From Diphasiastrum complanatum (taxonomy: Eukaryota; Streptophyta; Lycopodiopsida; Lycopodiales; Lycopodiaceae), in assembly GCA_029204225.1 (NCBI GenBank), contig CM055111.1, positions 21,592,507 through 21,656,506 of the forward strand: a stretch of 64,000 nucleotides of DNA. Direction: 5' to 3'. The position numbers and the translations under genes are program-made. Below are positions 1-11,020 of this stretch, in pieces. The notes beneath the pieces are model-generated. The model was not told where the DNA came from. It saw only the letters and a program-made list of their open reading frames with translations, and did not search any database. How positions within the stretch are numbered: position 1 is the first letter of the stretch; each line of letters starts with the position of its first letter.

Positions 1-34
1 AAACCATCGAGGAAGCTAAGCTTCAGCTCCTGCC

Positions 35-659
35 TGTTGAATTTCACACGTGTGGACTGTCCACAACATGTACTTGTGACCTCCTAAGGTGTGTAGATGC
101 ACCAAGATCAAGACTAGATTGAGATTCAAGATCTATCTTTGATTCTATGGCAAAAACACACTACTACATGCATTCAATCACTTCCAACTCTCACTCACAC
201 GTGTGGGAAGTGTTCCAAAAGTAATCTAAGTAAAAACAAGATGCTCTCCTTGGGTAGAGAGAGAAAGCTAGAAAATCACTTACACTCAAAATCCACTCAA
301 TCTCAAAATCAATTAGATCCAAATGAGGAGTACAATGATACTAGTAGATTCATGAGCTACCACTATGCTTAACTATGATTGGACCACACTTTTCCACCTC
401 TTAATCCTATTGGACCATTGATCCATGCGCCTCTAAATTCTATTGGACCATTTTCAAGCAAACCTCAAATTCTATTGGACCACTCATGGTTCCACCTCTA
501 AATCCTATTGGACCTCTTAAACTTCATCAAACAAAAGCATTACACTTGTCTACACTCTAATTGGCACAAGTTTGGCCTCCTACTCTATTTTGGCTCAATA
601 GTGGCTCACAAGTGGAAATGGATAATTTGCCATCTATGCCAAATTTGACCCTATCAACA
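35..659 (-). repeat. 3' LTR of minus-strand copia element
   Basis: This 625-bp segment starts TGTTGAATTTCACACG and ends TCAACA on the + strand. Its first 55 bp recur at 4282-4336 beside the primer-binding site, which defines it as an LTR. Because the element lies on the minus strand, U3 is at the high-coordinate side and contains the spaced CCAAT boxes at 378-511. Confidence 0.8.
378..511 (-). promoter_or_regulatory. five evenly spaced CCAAT boxes in LTR U3
   Basis: ATTGGACC (GGTCCAAT on the element's coding strand) starts at 378, 409, 442, 474 and 507. The spacings are 31, 33, 32 and 33 bp. Flanking bases are only partly conserved, while the CCAAT core is intact in every unit. CCAAT is the binding site of NF-Y type factors, and the location within U3 fits an upstream promoter array. 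Activity is inferred. Confidence 0.6.
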
Positions 660-951
660 TCCTACACCTAAATGCTTGACTATGAAATTCTATGAGACCC
701 CTATATCAAACATTTTTATTTACTTTACAATTCTCCACACTTGGGAACATCCTCCACACATGTGAGATTCACTTACAAACTTCTATCATAAAAAAATACC
801 AAGCTAGATTTTTGCCAATTTCTCACACTCCTCAAAAAAATAGCCTGGAAAGGTACTAGATCACTTGAGAAGTTTGTAAATCTTTTTGAGTGGATCCTTT
901 GGTATGCATAAGAAGTGAAGATCAGCCAAGGGATCCATCATAGCATCACCC

Positions 952-2637
952 TCACCATATCCATGATAAGATCTCTTTGGTAGAGATCTCTTGCCAATGC
1001 CTTTGAAGAGTGCTCCACCAATATGCCACTATGATCATGGGCTTCCTCCATGATTGATGATGATCTTTACTTTGAAAGTTCCACTTGCATGATGGATGCA
1101 CCATAAATAGAGAAATCTGAGGCTTCCAAGCCTCATAAGGATCATGGAGATCAAGATCATAAGATGTGAAACAATGGTGATTACAAAGATTATGCTTTCT
1201 AGCTTGACTAGTCCACATACAATGAACTATATCCATGATGGATCTAATCTTGATATCAAAGACTACCTTGATCTTTTTTAGGCTAGTTACTCTCTCAAGG
1301 ATGTAAGTGTCCACTTTGGATGCTTCACTTAATCTCAAGAGGAGTTTACAATTTGCCTCAAAACATGTGAAAACATGATTTTCAAAAAAGTGAGTACCAA
1401 GCTCAATCTTGTTCTTACTAGAACCAAGAGCATACTTTTGACAATACAATATCTTGCTTTCAAAAAGTATTGGAAACACATCTAAGTCAATAATGACAAG
1501 AAACATGTCCATACCATAAGCATCATACAAAACTAGTATAGCTTTTCTTGAACTTTGAGATCCAAAAAATTCAATGAAGCAAGATAGCATTTCAAGCAAA
1601 GGAAGATAAGCATATATGAATGTGTTGTAGTAGATACAACATGAAAGATGCCCCTCTTTGCCATGTAAAGTGAGCCATAAAGACTCGGCCATGCATCTTG
1701 AAGATCTTCTTGAAATCATATGAAGAAGAAGCTCCTCCTCACACATTGGCCCCATCATAACTTGAATACCTTCAAAAAAGATAACTTGTGATGCTTCTTG
1801 AGAAGCCTTGATCTCGGCCACTTCCAAGATTGAATCTTCATGCAATGTGACATCTCTATTCACAATCACTTTTGAAATAGAGAGTGTAAAGACACTAAAG
1901 GCCTCCTTGATGGATGAGTATCCAATGATGATCCATGATCTTGGATCATCATTCCTTCTTGTTTCCAAGGGAATATGTGCAAAGCAAGCACTACCAAGTT
2001 CACTAAGGTGATCAACCTTAGGCTTCATCTTGAATAAAATTTCATATGGTGCTATTCCTTCAAGAGCTCCAATACTCCTCAAAGCTTTGATCTTCAATGA
2101 GAATTTCTTCTCAACATATGCTTTGAAGAATAAGGAATAATCATACACCATAATACTTGAAGAGAGAAGATATGTGCATCTTGTGTGATCATCCTCCTTT
2201 GAAATATTGGACATATACGAAACATCAAGAGAGTTTGAACTCTCACTTGGATCCAATTTGTAGATGCCTTCAAATCTTGATCCATATGCAAGGATCTCAC
2301 CATCCTTCTTAATCACACAATTGTCAATATTGAAATTGACATCAAAGCCACTATCAAGAAGTTGGCCAACACTTAAGATGTTCTTTGTAAGCTTTGGAAC
2401 AAAAAGAACATTGTTGAGAAAGAGATCTTTAGAAGATGCAAGCTTCAAGGGAATAATCCCTACTCCTTCAATATTGCACTCATGCTTGCTTGCAATGTAT
2501 ATGGTCTTCTTGACTCCATCATAAGGCATAATAGATGAAAAAAAGTGCTTGGAACCACCCATACGTGAAGATGCTCCACTATCAATATACCATGAGTCAT
2601 CCTTGTTGAAGGTGGAAGAGGAGAAGCTTGATGCCAT
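952..2637 (-). pseudogene. chimeric copia pol ORF: protease, integrase ends, unknown C-terminal half
   Basis: This 561-codon open frame starts with a copia aspartic protease (WYIDSGASSR near residue 16) and the usual VPKLTKNILSVGQL stretch. A piece of integrase (KAYVEKKFSLKIKALRS) is joined directly to the post-catalytic integrase region (GIAPYEILFKMKPK, then VNRDVTLHED). The DDE catalytic residues are therefore missing. The last roughly 280 residues contain no reverse transcriptase motif (no YVDD or DVKTAFL-like block) and I do not recognise them. A frame this long in an otherwise damaged element is unusual. It may be a deleted pol fused to captured sequence, or chance openness. Confidence 0.7.
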
Positions 2638-2760
2638 AAGAGAGCCTTCTCCATCACTTGCAATATAGTCTTCTTTCTCATTGGTGATGTTGACTTGATT
2701 GAGTTGATTCTTCTTCTTGAAGCAATTGGTGGCATAATGGCCTTTCTTGACACAGTAAAA

Positions 2761-3526
2761 TCACTTGATCTTCTTCTTCTTGAGATTTGAAGTAGAAGCA
2801 TGAGAGGTATCCTCCTCCTCCTCTACATCTTGGCCTTTAGCTTTGTCATTAGAGAAGTGATGGTGTTTCTTCTTACTCCTCTCTTTGTGCTTGGCAAATA
2901 GAACTTTGCCATCATCATGATTGAGTGATAGCTTGTCCATCCTCAAGAGTTTGTACTCTTGTCTTGATTCTTCAAAAATAAGCACACTTTGAAGGGCCTC
3001 CAAACTTGATAGTTCCTCCTTAATGGCATAGGATTGGAAAAGGTTGTCATATTTATCTCTCAAGCCATTGAGAATGACTTGGACTAGCTCACTTTGATTG
3101 ATTGAGTCACCAATACATGCAAGCTCCCTATGTATATCCTTGACTCTCAAAACATAATTAGATGCACTCTCATCACTCTTTTGACTACTTTGGAAGATTT
3201 AATTTCTAAGAGTGAGGAGCCTAGAGGTGTTCTTAGCCTCATAGATGGACTTGAGACAATCTCAAGCTTCATGATGTAGAACAATCACCAATCTCCCTCA
3301 ATAGCTCATTAGAGACATTCATCTTAATGTAGTGGAGAGCCATCCTAGCTCTCTTCTTGTATTTTTGTACTTCTTGAAGGACTTGAGGCTCCTCCTCAAT
3401 CCCAAGTACAATGTCCATCACATCTTGGAGTATCAAGATGGACTCCATCCTCAACTTCCATATTGAATAATTGGAAGTAGACAATCTCTCACTTGGTTGC
3501 AACAAGTATGAACTCATTGAAGTCAT
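2761..3526 (-). pseudogene. copia gag, broken
   Basis: Two minus-strand pieces form a copia capsid gene. 3526-3269 carries the N-terminal 'TSNYSIWKLRMESIL' type motif. 3150-2761 carries the C-terminal capsid half and a Lys-rich end. A frameshift near 3270-3180 separates them. The zinc knuckle just downstream (about 2763-2710, FYCVKKGHYATNCF) has a TGA stop where its first cysteine should be. Confidence 0.75.
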
Positions 3527-4268
3527 GTAAAGTGGAGATAAATAAAAGTGTTGAACAAAAAATGTTGCTTCTCTCTCACTATAGGATCCAATAATGGTGT
3601 GCTACCATCTCCTATGCAAGATCTTGCAACAAACTGTGAGACGATTCTCACTAGCTATCTCAATCTCTCCAAAACTAGATCTACTTCACATCAAATGATG
3701 GAGTATGGGCAAAGTTAGGATCAAACACTCTTAGCACGTGTGAAATATGCTAAGAAACCAAATTTGACTCAAATACAATGATATTGCATGAAACAAAATG
3801 GCTAAGATCTCAAAACAGTGCCTAGATCACATATAGATGAGATTGGTAAGCATTCAACTATGATTTTGGATCAAACAAGCAATCGCTTGACCAAACCAAA
3901 TGTGTCCACCCAGGTCTAGGTGCCCTACCTAACCCTCTTCAAAGCTTATAACTTTTGATTGGCACAACCAAATGGAATGAAACGGATTGCATCAAAAACT
4001 AGACAAAAATAGCTTCAAAACAAGCTATCTAGCAAGATTTTTGGATCAAACATGAAAGAGAACTCCCAAACTGAAATTGGATGTTCCTCACACGTGTATG
4101 AGCACCTGATTCCGTACAGTACCAGGTCAAACCCAATCAATGCCCTATTGATCTCTTTTGATCGAAAATTGGACAAGATAGCTAGGAAAATGGATCTTGA
4201 CAATTTCTACTCAAGATTGATGAATAGTTTTCACTCAAATGGATCAAAATGCATGGTAACTTTAGGTA

Positions 4269-4281
4269 GGCTCTGATACCA
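4269..4281 (-). other. copia primer-binding site
   Basis: On the minus strand this reads TGGTATCAGAGCC, the standard plant copia primer-binding site complementary to initiator tRNA-Met. It directly abuts the LTR end at 4282. Confidence 0.9.
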
Positions 4282-4336
4282 TGTTGAATTTCACACGTGT
4301 GGACTGTCCACATGTACTTGTGGTCTCCTAAGGTGT
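4282..4336 (-). repeat. truncated 5' LTR of the same copia element
   Basis: It matches 35-91 with a few substitutions and a two-base deletion. Similarity stops after AAGGTGT at 4336, where gypsy gag sequence begins. The rest of the LTR has been lost. Confidence 0.8.
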
Positions 4337-5491
4337 TTACGTGGAAGTAGTTGCTGTCTAGGTAGTTCTTGGACATGGACTAGTGTCATATAACGTGGGT
4401 TATATGGTGCTTGTGGGTGTGCGCATGGGGCATATTGTTGAGGTCGAGAGTATTGCATGTTGCATGGGTTGTACCTACAGTTAGATGTGGTATGGGTGGT
4501 CGTATCACACAGTATACAGTGATGTGGTGTGTAAGGATTGTGTAATGGGCACTCATTACCGGTATGTGGACCACGACATTGTGGGCACCAAGTGTCTTCT
4601 TGCCGATGGATAGTGTTACCAGATGGCAATTGCTCTGGCAACCGACTTTGGAAAGATTTCAAAGCTTGTTGAAATTCTTTGTTGAATTTCTCCATTTGTT
4701 GTTGATGTTGTTGATTCATCAATTCAAACTGAGATTTCCAGACCTGGTCAGAATCTCGGGGCTCACTTGGACGGTTATCAGGGAATACACGGTGAGTTTT
4801 TTTCTCTTTCTGGTCCTCATCATCAAAACCTTCATCTTCTTCACGAATGGCGTCGGACATAGCAGATTTAAGAATAAAATACTCTTCGCTAGGTTTAAGC
4901 TTTTCCCGGATGCGTCTAAGAAGACCAATGATAAACCAATGATCAACATTTTATCAGTTAGTTGTTCCTGGACTTGACTTCTGAGATGCTTAAAGCGCTC
5001 AATATAGTCATGTACGCGTTCATCTTTTTTTTATTTTTATATTACTAAGGCGTACAAATGGGCTTTTTGTGAGTCAGAAAGGTTGGAAGCGTTTAAAAAA
5101 GGACTCTTTCAACTCTGACCAGTCTTGTCGATCATCACAATCAAGGTTGAAAAACCACTCTCGTGCTTTATCTACCATGGTCATCGAAAAAAATTGGACT
5201 TCTGCATTGTCAGTATATTCTCCATACACTTCGCATGCATTCTCAAAGACTTGTAAAAATCTATGAGGGTCCACATTACCATCGAACTTTGGTGATTTCA
5301 TTATCGGATTGGGTAGTATGATGAGCATTGTGAACGGGTTGATCATCAAGATTTTCAGACTGATTGGGTCTCCACCTGGATGGTCCAGGATCTTGATTTA
5401 CCTGAGATATAAGGTAATAGGGTTTGTTCTCATCATTTGGATGATTGGGCGGTGTAAACTCGTCCAAAAGTTCTTCTGGTAAGCTGGCCAT
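4337..5491 (-). pseudogene. Ty3/gypsy-type gag fragment
   Basis: The likely start is the ATG at 5491 (MASLPEELLDEF). Shifted frames then carry a retrotransposon gag domain at 5349-5074 (PKFDGNVDPHRFLQVFENA, then KAREWFFNL and ELKESFFKRF). A further frame, 4860-4337, has two zinc-knuckle-like motifs: CPQCRGPHTGNEC, which has a short C-x3-H spacing, and CILCDTTTHTTSNC. At least two frameshifts occur. The fragment stops at the copia LTR at 4336, with no protease or RT attached. Confidence 0.7.
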
Positions 5492-5863
5492 GAGAATTGA
5501 TGGGATTCGACTTAGATGTGATGCAACTGGTAAAAATGCGACAAAAAATGCTACAAAAAAAGTTTTTTGCGACAAAATTTTTGCGATAAAAGGTGACACA
5601 AAAAACCTACAAAAAATGCAACAAAGTTTTTTGTGAAAAAATCTTTCCCTTTCTCTCTCACAAAAAATAACAGAGGTATTCAAGACTTGACTTGTGTCAA
5701 AATAACAATGAATCAATCTGTATAAGTATTCATGCCTCTTGCCAAGTGCAAGAATCTTATTTGTCCTATCCACAATTTGACATTGATCAGACTCAGACTC
5801 TATCCTATGACCTAAATCAGTAATTCTAAGGTTGTATTGCCTCTGATTAAAGCCCTCATGCAC
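5492..5863 (-). other. gag leader with A-rich tandem motif
   Basis: This is sequence upstream of the gag start on the minus strand. From 5527 to 5640 the + strand repeats variants of GCGACAAAAAA separated by A runs, a degenerate tandem motif. No LTR end or primer-binding site was recognised. Confidence 0.35.
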
Positions 5864-8389
5864 TCGATTGGTGGTGGAAATCGAATCAAATTAAAATTTT
5901 TATTACTAAGTGTTTTTTTGAGACTTGAGGTTGTGCTTCAGAGTAACAAAAAAAACAATTGAAAATTCATTCTATCTCTATGTACTTCTTTGATGTTTAT
6001 AATCAGACTAAGGATTACAATTTTTTGGGTGGGTGTTGAACGTTAAATAATGATTTGCTTAGTTTACACCCCACATTTCCTAGCCCGCTAGAGAATGAAT
6101 CTAAAATTGTATCTCCAAATACTCAGTCTTTCATGGATCTAATCAATGACTCCAATATTCCCTTTAAGGCCAACTTACAACTTGAAATTCTTCAAAGCCC
6201 TCCTCTCTTTCAATCCTCTTCTTGTGGAGAACTTTATCAGATGGAGTATGAGCAATAAGAAACTATAGAAACGTTGGTGAATCTTGGATCTAGTGTATTA
6301 CCAAAGACGCTCGAAATGCTAGTAGGAGTGCAGTCATCAAAGATTTACAAAGCCCTTTACCCTGGAGGCTTCGAGAAATGGGATGGCTTTGAGGAGGAAG
6401 AACCCCGATAGGGAAGTTTTTTGCCTTCTAATTCTCAATATTTATTGGGCCTTCATTAGCAACTTCACCAAGCTATCCAAGAAATGGTGGAGGACAAGGC
6501 ATTGGTGGATCTACACATTCTAGAACTAGGCCATGACAATACTTTGATGGCTCATAAGCTGATACAAATAAAGAATATGTTGTTGGTGTCAAAGCAACAT
6601 GAGCACAAGGACACCAAGCAATTGAAGGAAGTGCAAGCACATGAGCGGCCTTGTAGAAATATGTTAGACTAGCCTACACAATGCACAAGAGCAAGTAAAT
6701 TAGGCCGTCCTTGAAGCTAAGCAGTTAGATCCCATTATTTCAAAGTTAGTTGGACATGGCCCAATTTGAGAAGAAATAGATATTGAAAGAGTTAACTAAT
6801 GTGTCAACTGAACGAGATTGTCTTTTGGCAACTCTTGTGATGCAAATGCCTACCTCTCAGCATGAAATCTCATACTTGATGTAGAGAGTCTCAGCCTACA
6901 AGACCACATTTTTGGGCTTTCAACAGAAATTTGACCAGTACAAATTGATGGCAATGCAAGAAGTTGCCGAGGCAATTCAGACGGGTCCCCAGATTCAAAT
7001 CCCCCTTTAGTCTCAATCTCACCCCAATATATTGAAGAAGAGCAAGGTGGAGATGGTGGTGCTTTTCAAGATGTCTAGGATCAAGGTGGGGATGTCTCAC
7101 AAGAAGTACAAAAGGCTTCATCTTCTACAACTAAATCATGAAGACACATACTTGCATCAAGGGCTTTTAAGCCACCGACCATCATTGAAGGAGAAATATA
7201 AGAGTTTCTAAAGCAACATTCTTATAAATCTTCGAGAGGTGGTTAGGTTCTCAAGTTTTGCATGTCAAAGATCAAGGCAAATTATTCAAATAGATATCCG
7301 TGCTTGGTGATCAATCCAAGTGGCGATTATCCATTTTTGAAAAGAACCTTGTGGCAATCAATACTTATATTGTGAGTCCACGCCAGTTGCGGGTGGATCC
7401 CTATTACGTGCTGATGCCAAGATGGAAGAAATGGGCAGAGTGTGGCATCCCAATGGGCAGAATATCATGCACATTGGCCAATTATTTGTCAAAGTATAAT
7501 TGGGCCATTTCCTTGGATTTTTACCACGCGCTTACAAATTTTGCACAACAATACTTGACCACCAAATTCGACTATGAGACAAGTTGCGGCGTATGCATAG
7601 GACCTTTGGCAACATCAAGACCAATTGGGATGATTTCTTGCCAGATATGGCATTTGATACTAACGTGCGGCTAAAGTATTGGGACATCAAAGATCAATTG
7701 TTGTTAGCAAGATTGTATTATAGAGTATCGATGATCGGTGGATCTTGGAAAAGTTAGTTTGTGACGTAGACAATATGAAGGTGGCTTAAGGGGGCGCACA
7801 AGTGTTTTCTTCTACACCACATGACTAGAATCTCGAGCAACTTACTTTTATGGAGAAGGTCACATCACATTTCATCAAGCAACGACATGAAAAGAAAAGC
7901 TCACTTAGCCAATAAATGGTTCTACACAGGTGTCATGGGACCGTCACCAATTTTGATGGGGGATATCGTTTTGGCCTCACTGGCTATTAGCCAATTCCTA
8001 CCTCTCTTGTTATTTGAATTTGAAAAAGTGGTGGAAAACACCACCCTTTATTCACGACCTTGATTTTTAGGCCTCTAAAAAATTCAACTTTTGCAATGGC
8101 CTATAAAGTACTTTTATGTCTATCTATCACTAACATATCAATGTGATCATTGGTTGACACACAGGGCACCAAATCCCTCACACTTATTTAACTAATTTAG
8201 ATCTCTCAAAACTATGTACATGGTGAGCCCATTTTCCACTATAAATAATGGCACCATGTACGTCAGCTTTTATGTTCAATCAAAGAAAATTGGAGACTCT
8301 ACCATTTTGGCAATTGGAGGTCCTTGCTTCTCCTTTGACTCCATCTCTCTCATGTTTAACCAATGTATTCTCATTGGTTTCACAAATTA
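5864..8389 (+). other. decayed coding debris, unidentified
   Basis: Short open stretches on the + strand (6055-6258, 6484-6672, 7300-7674, 7821-8063) look like an old, frame-broken coding region. The 6484-6672 piece is rich in charged and Gln residues. No domain was recognised and many stops separate the pieces. It may be an eroded retroelement gag, but this is a guess. No LTRs were seen. Confidence 0.3.
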
Positions 8390-8530
8390 ATTATGAAACA
8401 AAGTGGTTCATTGACTTAGGTGCCACAAGGCACGTGATTGGCAACATAATTTGATTCAAGAACTTAAATTTTTTCACATGGGAAGGTGAAGAACATAAGC
8501 AATGTGCCTTATTATTGGTGTAATGGCAAA
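8248..8530 (+). pseudogene. copia protease trace
   Basis: The frame containing TKWFIDLGATRHVIGNI (about 8399-8450) matches the copia protease block WxxDSGATxHVTGN, with Leu in place of Ser after the catalytic Asp. Downstream, broken frames retain 'VKNISNVPY', the usual next copia block. Stops and frameshifts follow. Confidence 0.55.
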
Positions 8531-9001
8531 TCAACAACCTAGAGTTGAGTTTGTCAAGGACATATGATGCTTGATGAAAAATATGGATCAAGATAACTCT
8601 TGTGGTCTCTCTAAGTTTGATGCAACCAAGCTCGATGAATAAGACACGACACAGTCTCTTATATCTCAATCTCATCTATGACATCAAATGATAAGTCATC
8701 CAATTATCAACTATGATAGTTTAGATTCACTTAACTCTGGTGAATGGTTTGCCAAGAGTGCATGATGTGCAATACTCAATTTGTGAGAGGCTTATGTACA
8801 TGTGTAAACAAGACTTAAAGTGAATGTGTTTTGAGGGTTGGGCCCTCCACTAGTTAGTCCCTTTGTTTGTGAAAACCAGCCTATTCATGATAAGAACCAA
8901 GAGCAAGGATTTCCAATATATGTGCGCCCTTTCTCATTTTTGTGATTCGTCTGGCAATATTTGTTGGATCGCAATTCAGGCGATTGGAGCGAGAGAGAGA
9001 T
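8531..9001 (+). promoter_or_regulatory. putative promoter and 5' UTR of the dehydrogenase gene
   Basis: This is the non-coding sequence upstream of the proposed exon 1. It contains TGGGCCC (about 8839), a TATA-like AATATATG (about 8914) and a GA-rich stretch directly before the proposed ATG at 9002, a common plant 5' UTR feature. The assignment depends on exon 1 being correct. Confidence 0.3.
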
Positions 9002-9088
9002 ATGAAGCAGCTGGTTCATCATCTGGCAATGCGCCTTGGCTCCAGCGGAGGGCTTTCAGGACGGTTGCACATTCCATTATGCTGGCAA
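9002..9088 (+). CDS. IVD: IVD exon 1 (proposed), transit peptide
   Basis: It encodes 29 residues starting [15 protein letters not shown]. There are no Asp or Glu residues and several Lys, Arg and His, as in mitochondrial presequences. The exon ends in phase 0 at CAA|GTAAGA, matching the phase-0 start of exon 2 across a 10.8 kb intron. An in-frame ATG also exists at 8942. The distance leaves room for a different first exon. Confidence 0.5.
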
Positions 9089-10942
9089 GTAAGAAATATT
9101 GTTTCTACAATGAGCTGGTTGTGAGAAGAGCGACCAATTATTTTCTAAGCTTCTACTGTAATAGCACAGATTATTTTTGTGTGAAAAGAATGATCGATTA
9201 TTTTTGTAAGTGCTTTACTGAAATCTTGTGGATGTTCAAATGATGGAGCTGGCTATTGGCGCAACAAGCAAAATGGTGTACTGGAGGAATTGGAGTAACG
9301 CTAAGAAAGTATTATTAATTAATGCTTTAAGAGGCCTTAATGGATTGGCATGCTTGCTTTTGAATCGAAGTGCAATCAAGCTTGACCGATTTATCTTTCA
9401 TTGACTAGGTTTCGCAATGATTTAGTTTCTGGATGTTCAAGCCATCTGCGACGTCTTTATGTTAGATATAGAACTTAGCAAACAAATTTTGCAGAAAATT
9501 TTCCATTTGATATAAGAAACTTCTTTCTTGGTTTTTCTTACCCCGTTCAATCCTTTCCATCAATAGAAGAGTTTTAAACCACTTGTTCGTGTTTTCGTGT
9601 TAACCTTTTTTACTTCATAATAGGATTTTTTATAACGTTTTGAGATAAATGAACTTGCACACCAATAAAGATCAACCTTGCTTACGAGCTTAACTCAGCC
9701 CAAACGCAGGTAAAACGGTCACACTTCAAAAGAAATGGAAGCCGAGCGCGAACTCAAAGACCAAAGCTCTCGCAATAGAATGTTATCTAGCAGCTGCACG
9801 GCTACTCTATCTTGCCATCCTTAATTGATCATGCTGCAATAGATTCTATTACATAATAAATTACAGCAGTGATTTCGTGGAATTTTATGACACCATTAGA
9901 GACCATATGGATTCTTCACGGGTATGAGGATTTGTCGGATGTCCTATTGGGGGTTGAAAGTAGCAATAAAGTATATGCACTGAGGGATGAGTTATGTATC
10001 TGAAGGGGGTTTAGATTATGACAAGGACAGACGATTAGAACCATTGGGAACACAAATATGCTGGTAAGGATTTTGGGTTAGAAGAAAAGAAATAATTTGT
10101 GAGAATAGTGAGGTCCGCAAGGAATAGATAAGTGTAGGTTTCGTAAGGATCAAGTTGAAGCCAAAATTTGTACTTCAATTTTTCATTTATGTTGTGCATA
10201 TGGTATACTACAGAGCTAGTTTACTTTGAATAGATAGTAACACCTAAAGTGGGAAGTAAGTAGCAACATATTCTCGTTAGGGACCACCTGTGATTATTTT
10301 TGTCAGTTACACATAACTTAACTATAGGTGCTGCCCCACGTACAGTTGATTCAGTTAGGAACTTCAGTTAGTGCTAATTAAACCAGTGTATTTTCCATCC
10401 TTGCTTAACCAACGTGAAAGGTGATGGTTAACTAACTAAAAGATTGATTGAACAACAGCATGGGCAGCATTTCATCCTCATAAGTGTTACGAATGTTCAG
10501 TCAGGTGCCAACGTTCAGATGTTTCTGCTCGTGAAGTCTTCGAAAGGATGACCTCTATATATGGGTGTCATATTGTGAAACTCTTTGATCATATAAAGGT
10601 AAGTAATCACTTGAAAGATGGTTTTAGCTTGATCTGTATCCCATATCTTATATATATGGCTGTCGGTGCAACTGTATGTTAAAGAGGTGACACTTACTCT
10701 ACATCTTTGATGTGTCTGTGAAAACATAATCTCTCTGTATTGACCAAGGAGGTCTTTGAAGCCCTTCCCTAATTTGCCCATATTTGCCGGTCTCATACTA
10801 AAATCAGGCCCCGTGAAGAGAACCCCTAGCTTATTGCTCTCACCCCCATTTTAAGAGGTACCGGATTTCAACTCATCAATGTATAGAATAGATTAGCATG
10901 AATAGAGTAAGTACTATATCTGACGCGCGCGCGCGCATGTGT

Positions 10943-11020
<78 letters not shown>

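Larger units (their letters stand above)
35..4336 (-). mobile_element. Ty1/copia-type LTR element, minus strand, RT-less
   Basis: The order on the minus strand is: truncated 5' LTR (4336-4282), primer-binding site (4281-4269), gag (3526-2761), a chimeric pol ORF (2637-952) and a full 3' LTR (659-35). The LTR ends are TGTTGA and TCAACA, a perfect short inverted repeat. Protease and integrase-end sequences are present, but no reverse transcriptase or RNase H motif is seen between the LTRs. The element therefore looks non-autonomous or internally deleted. The 5' LTR is cut off at 4336, where unrelated gypsy gag sequence begins. Confidence 0.85.

Noticed and set aside
5864-8063. A host gene on the plus strand between 5.9 and 8.1 kb
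   Set aside because: Open pieces are short, separated by many stops without splice signals, and no domain was recognised; treated as decayed debris.
8863-9243. A 126-codon open frame overlapping proposed IVD exon 1
   Set aside because: It uses a different frame from the leader peptide, has no recognisable domain and crosses the donor site.
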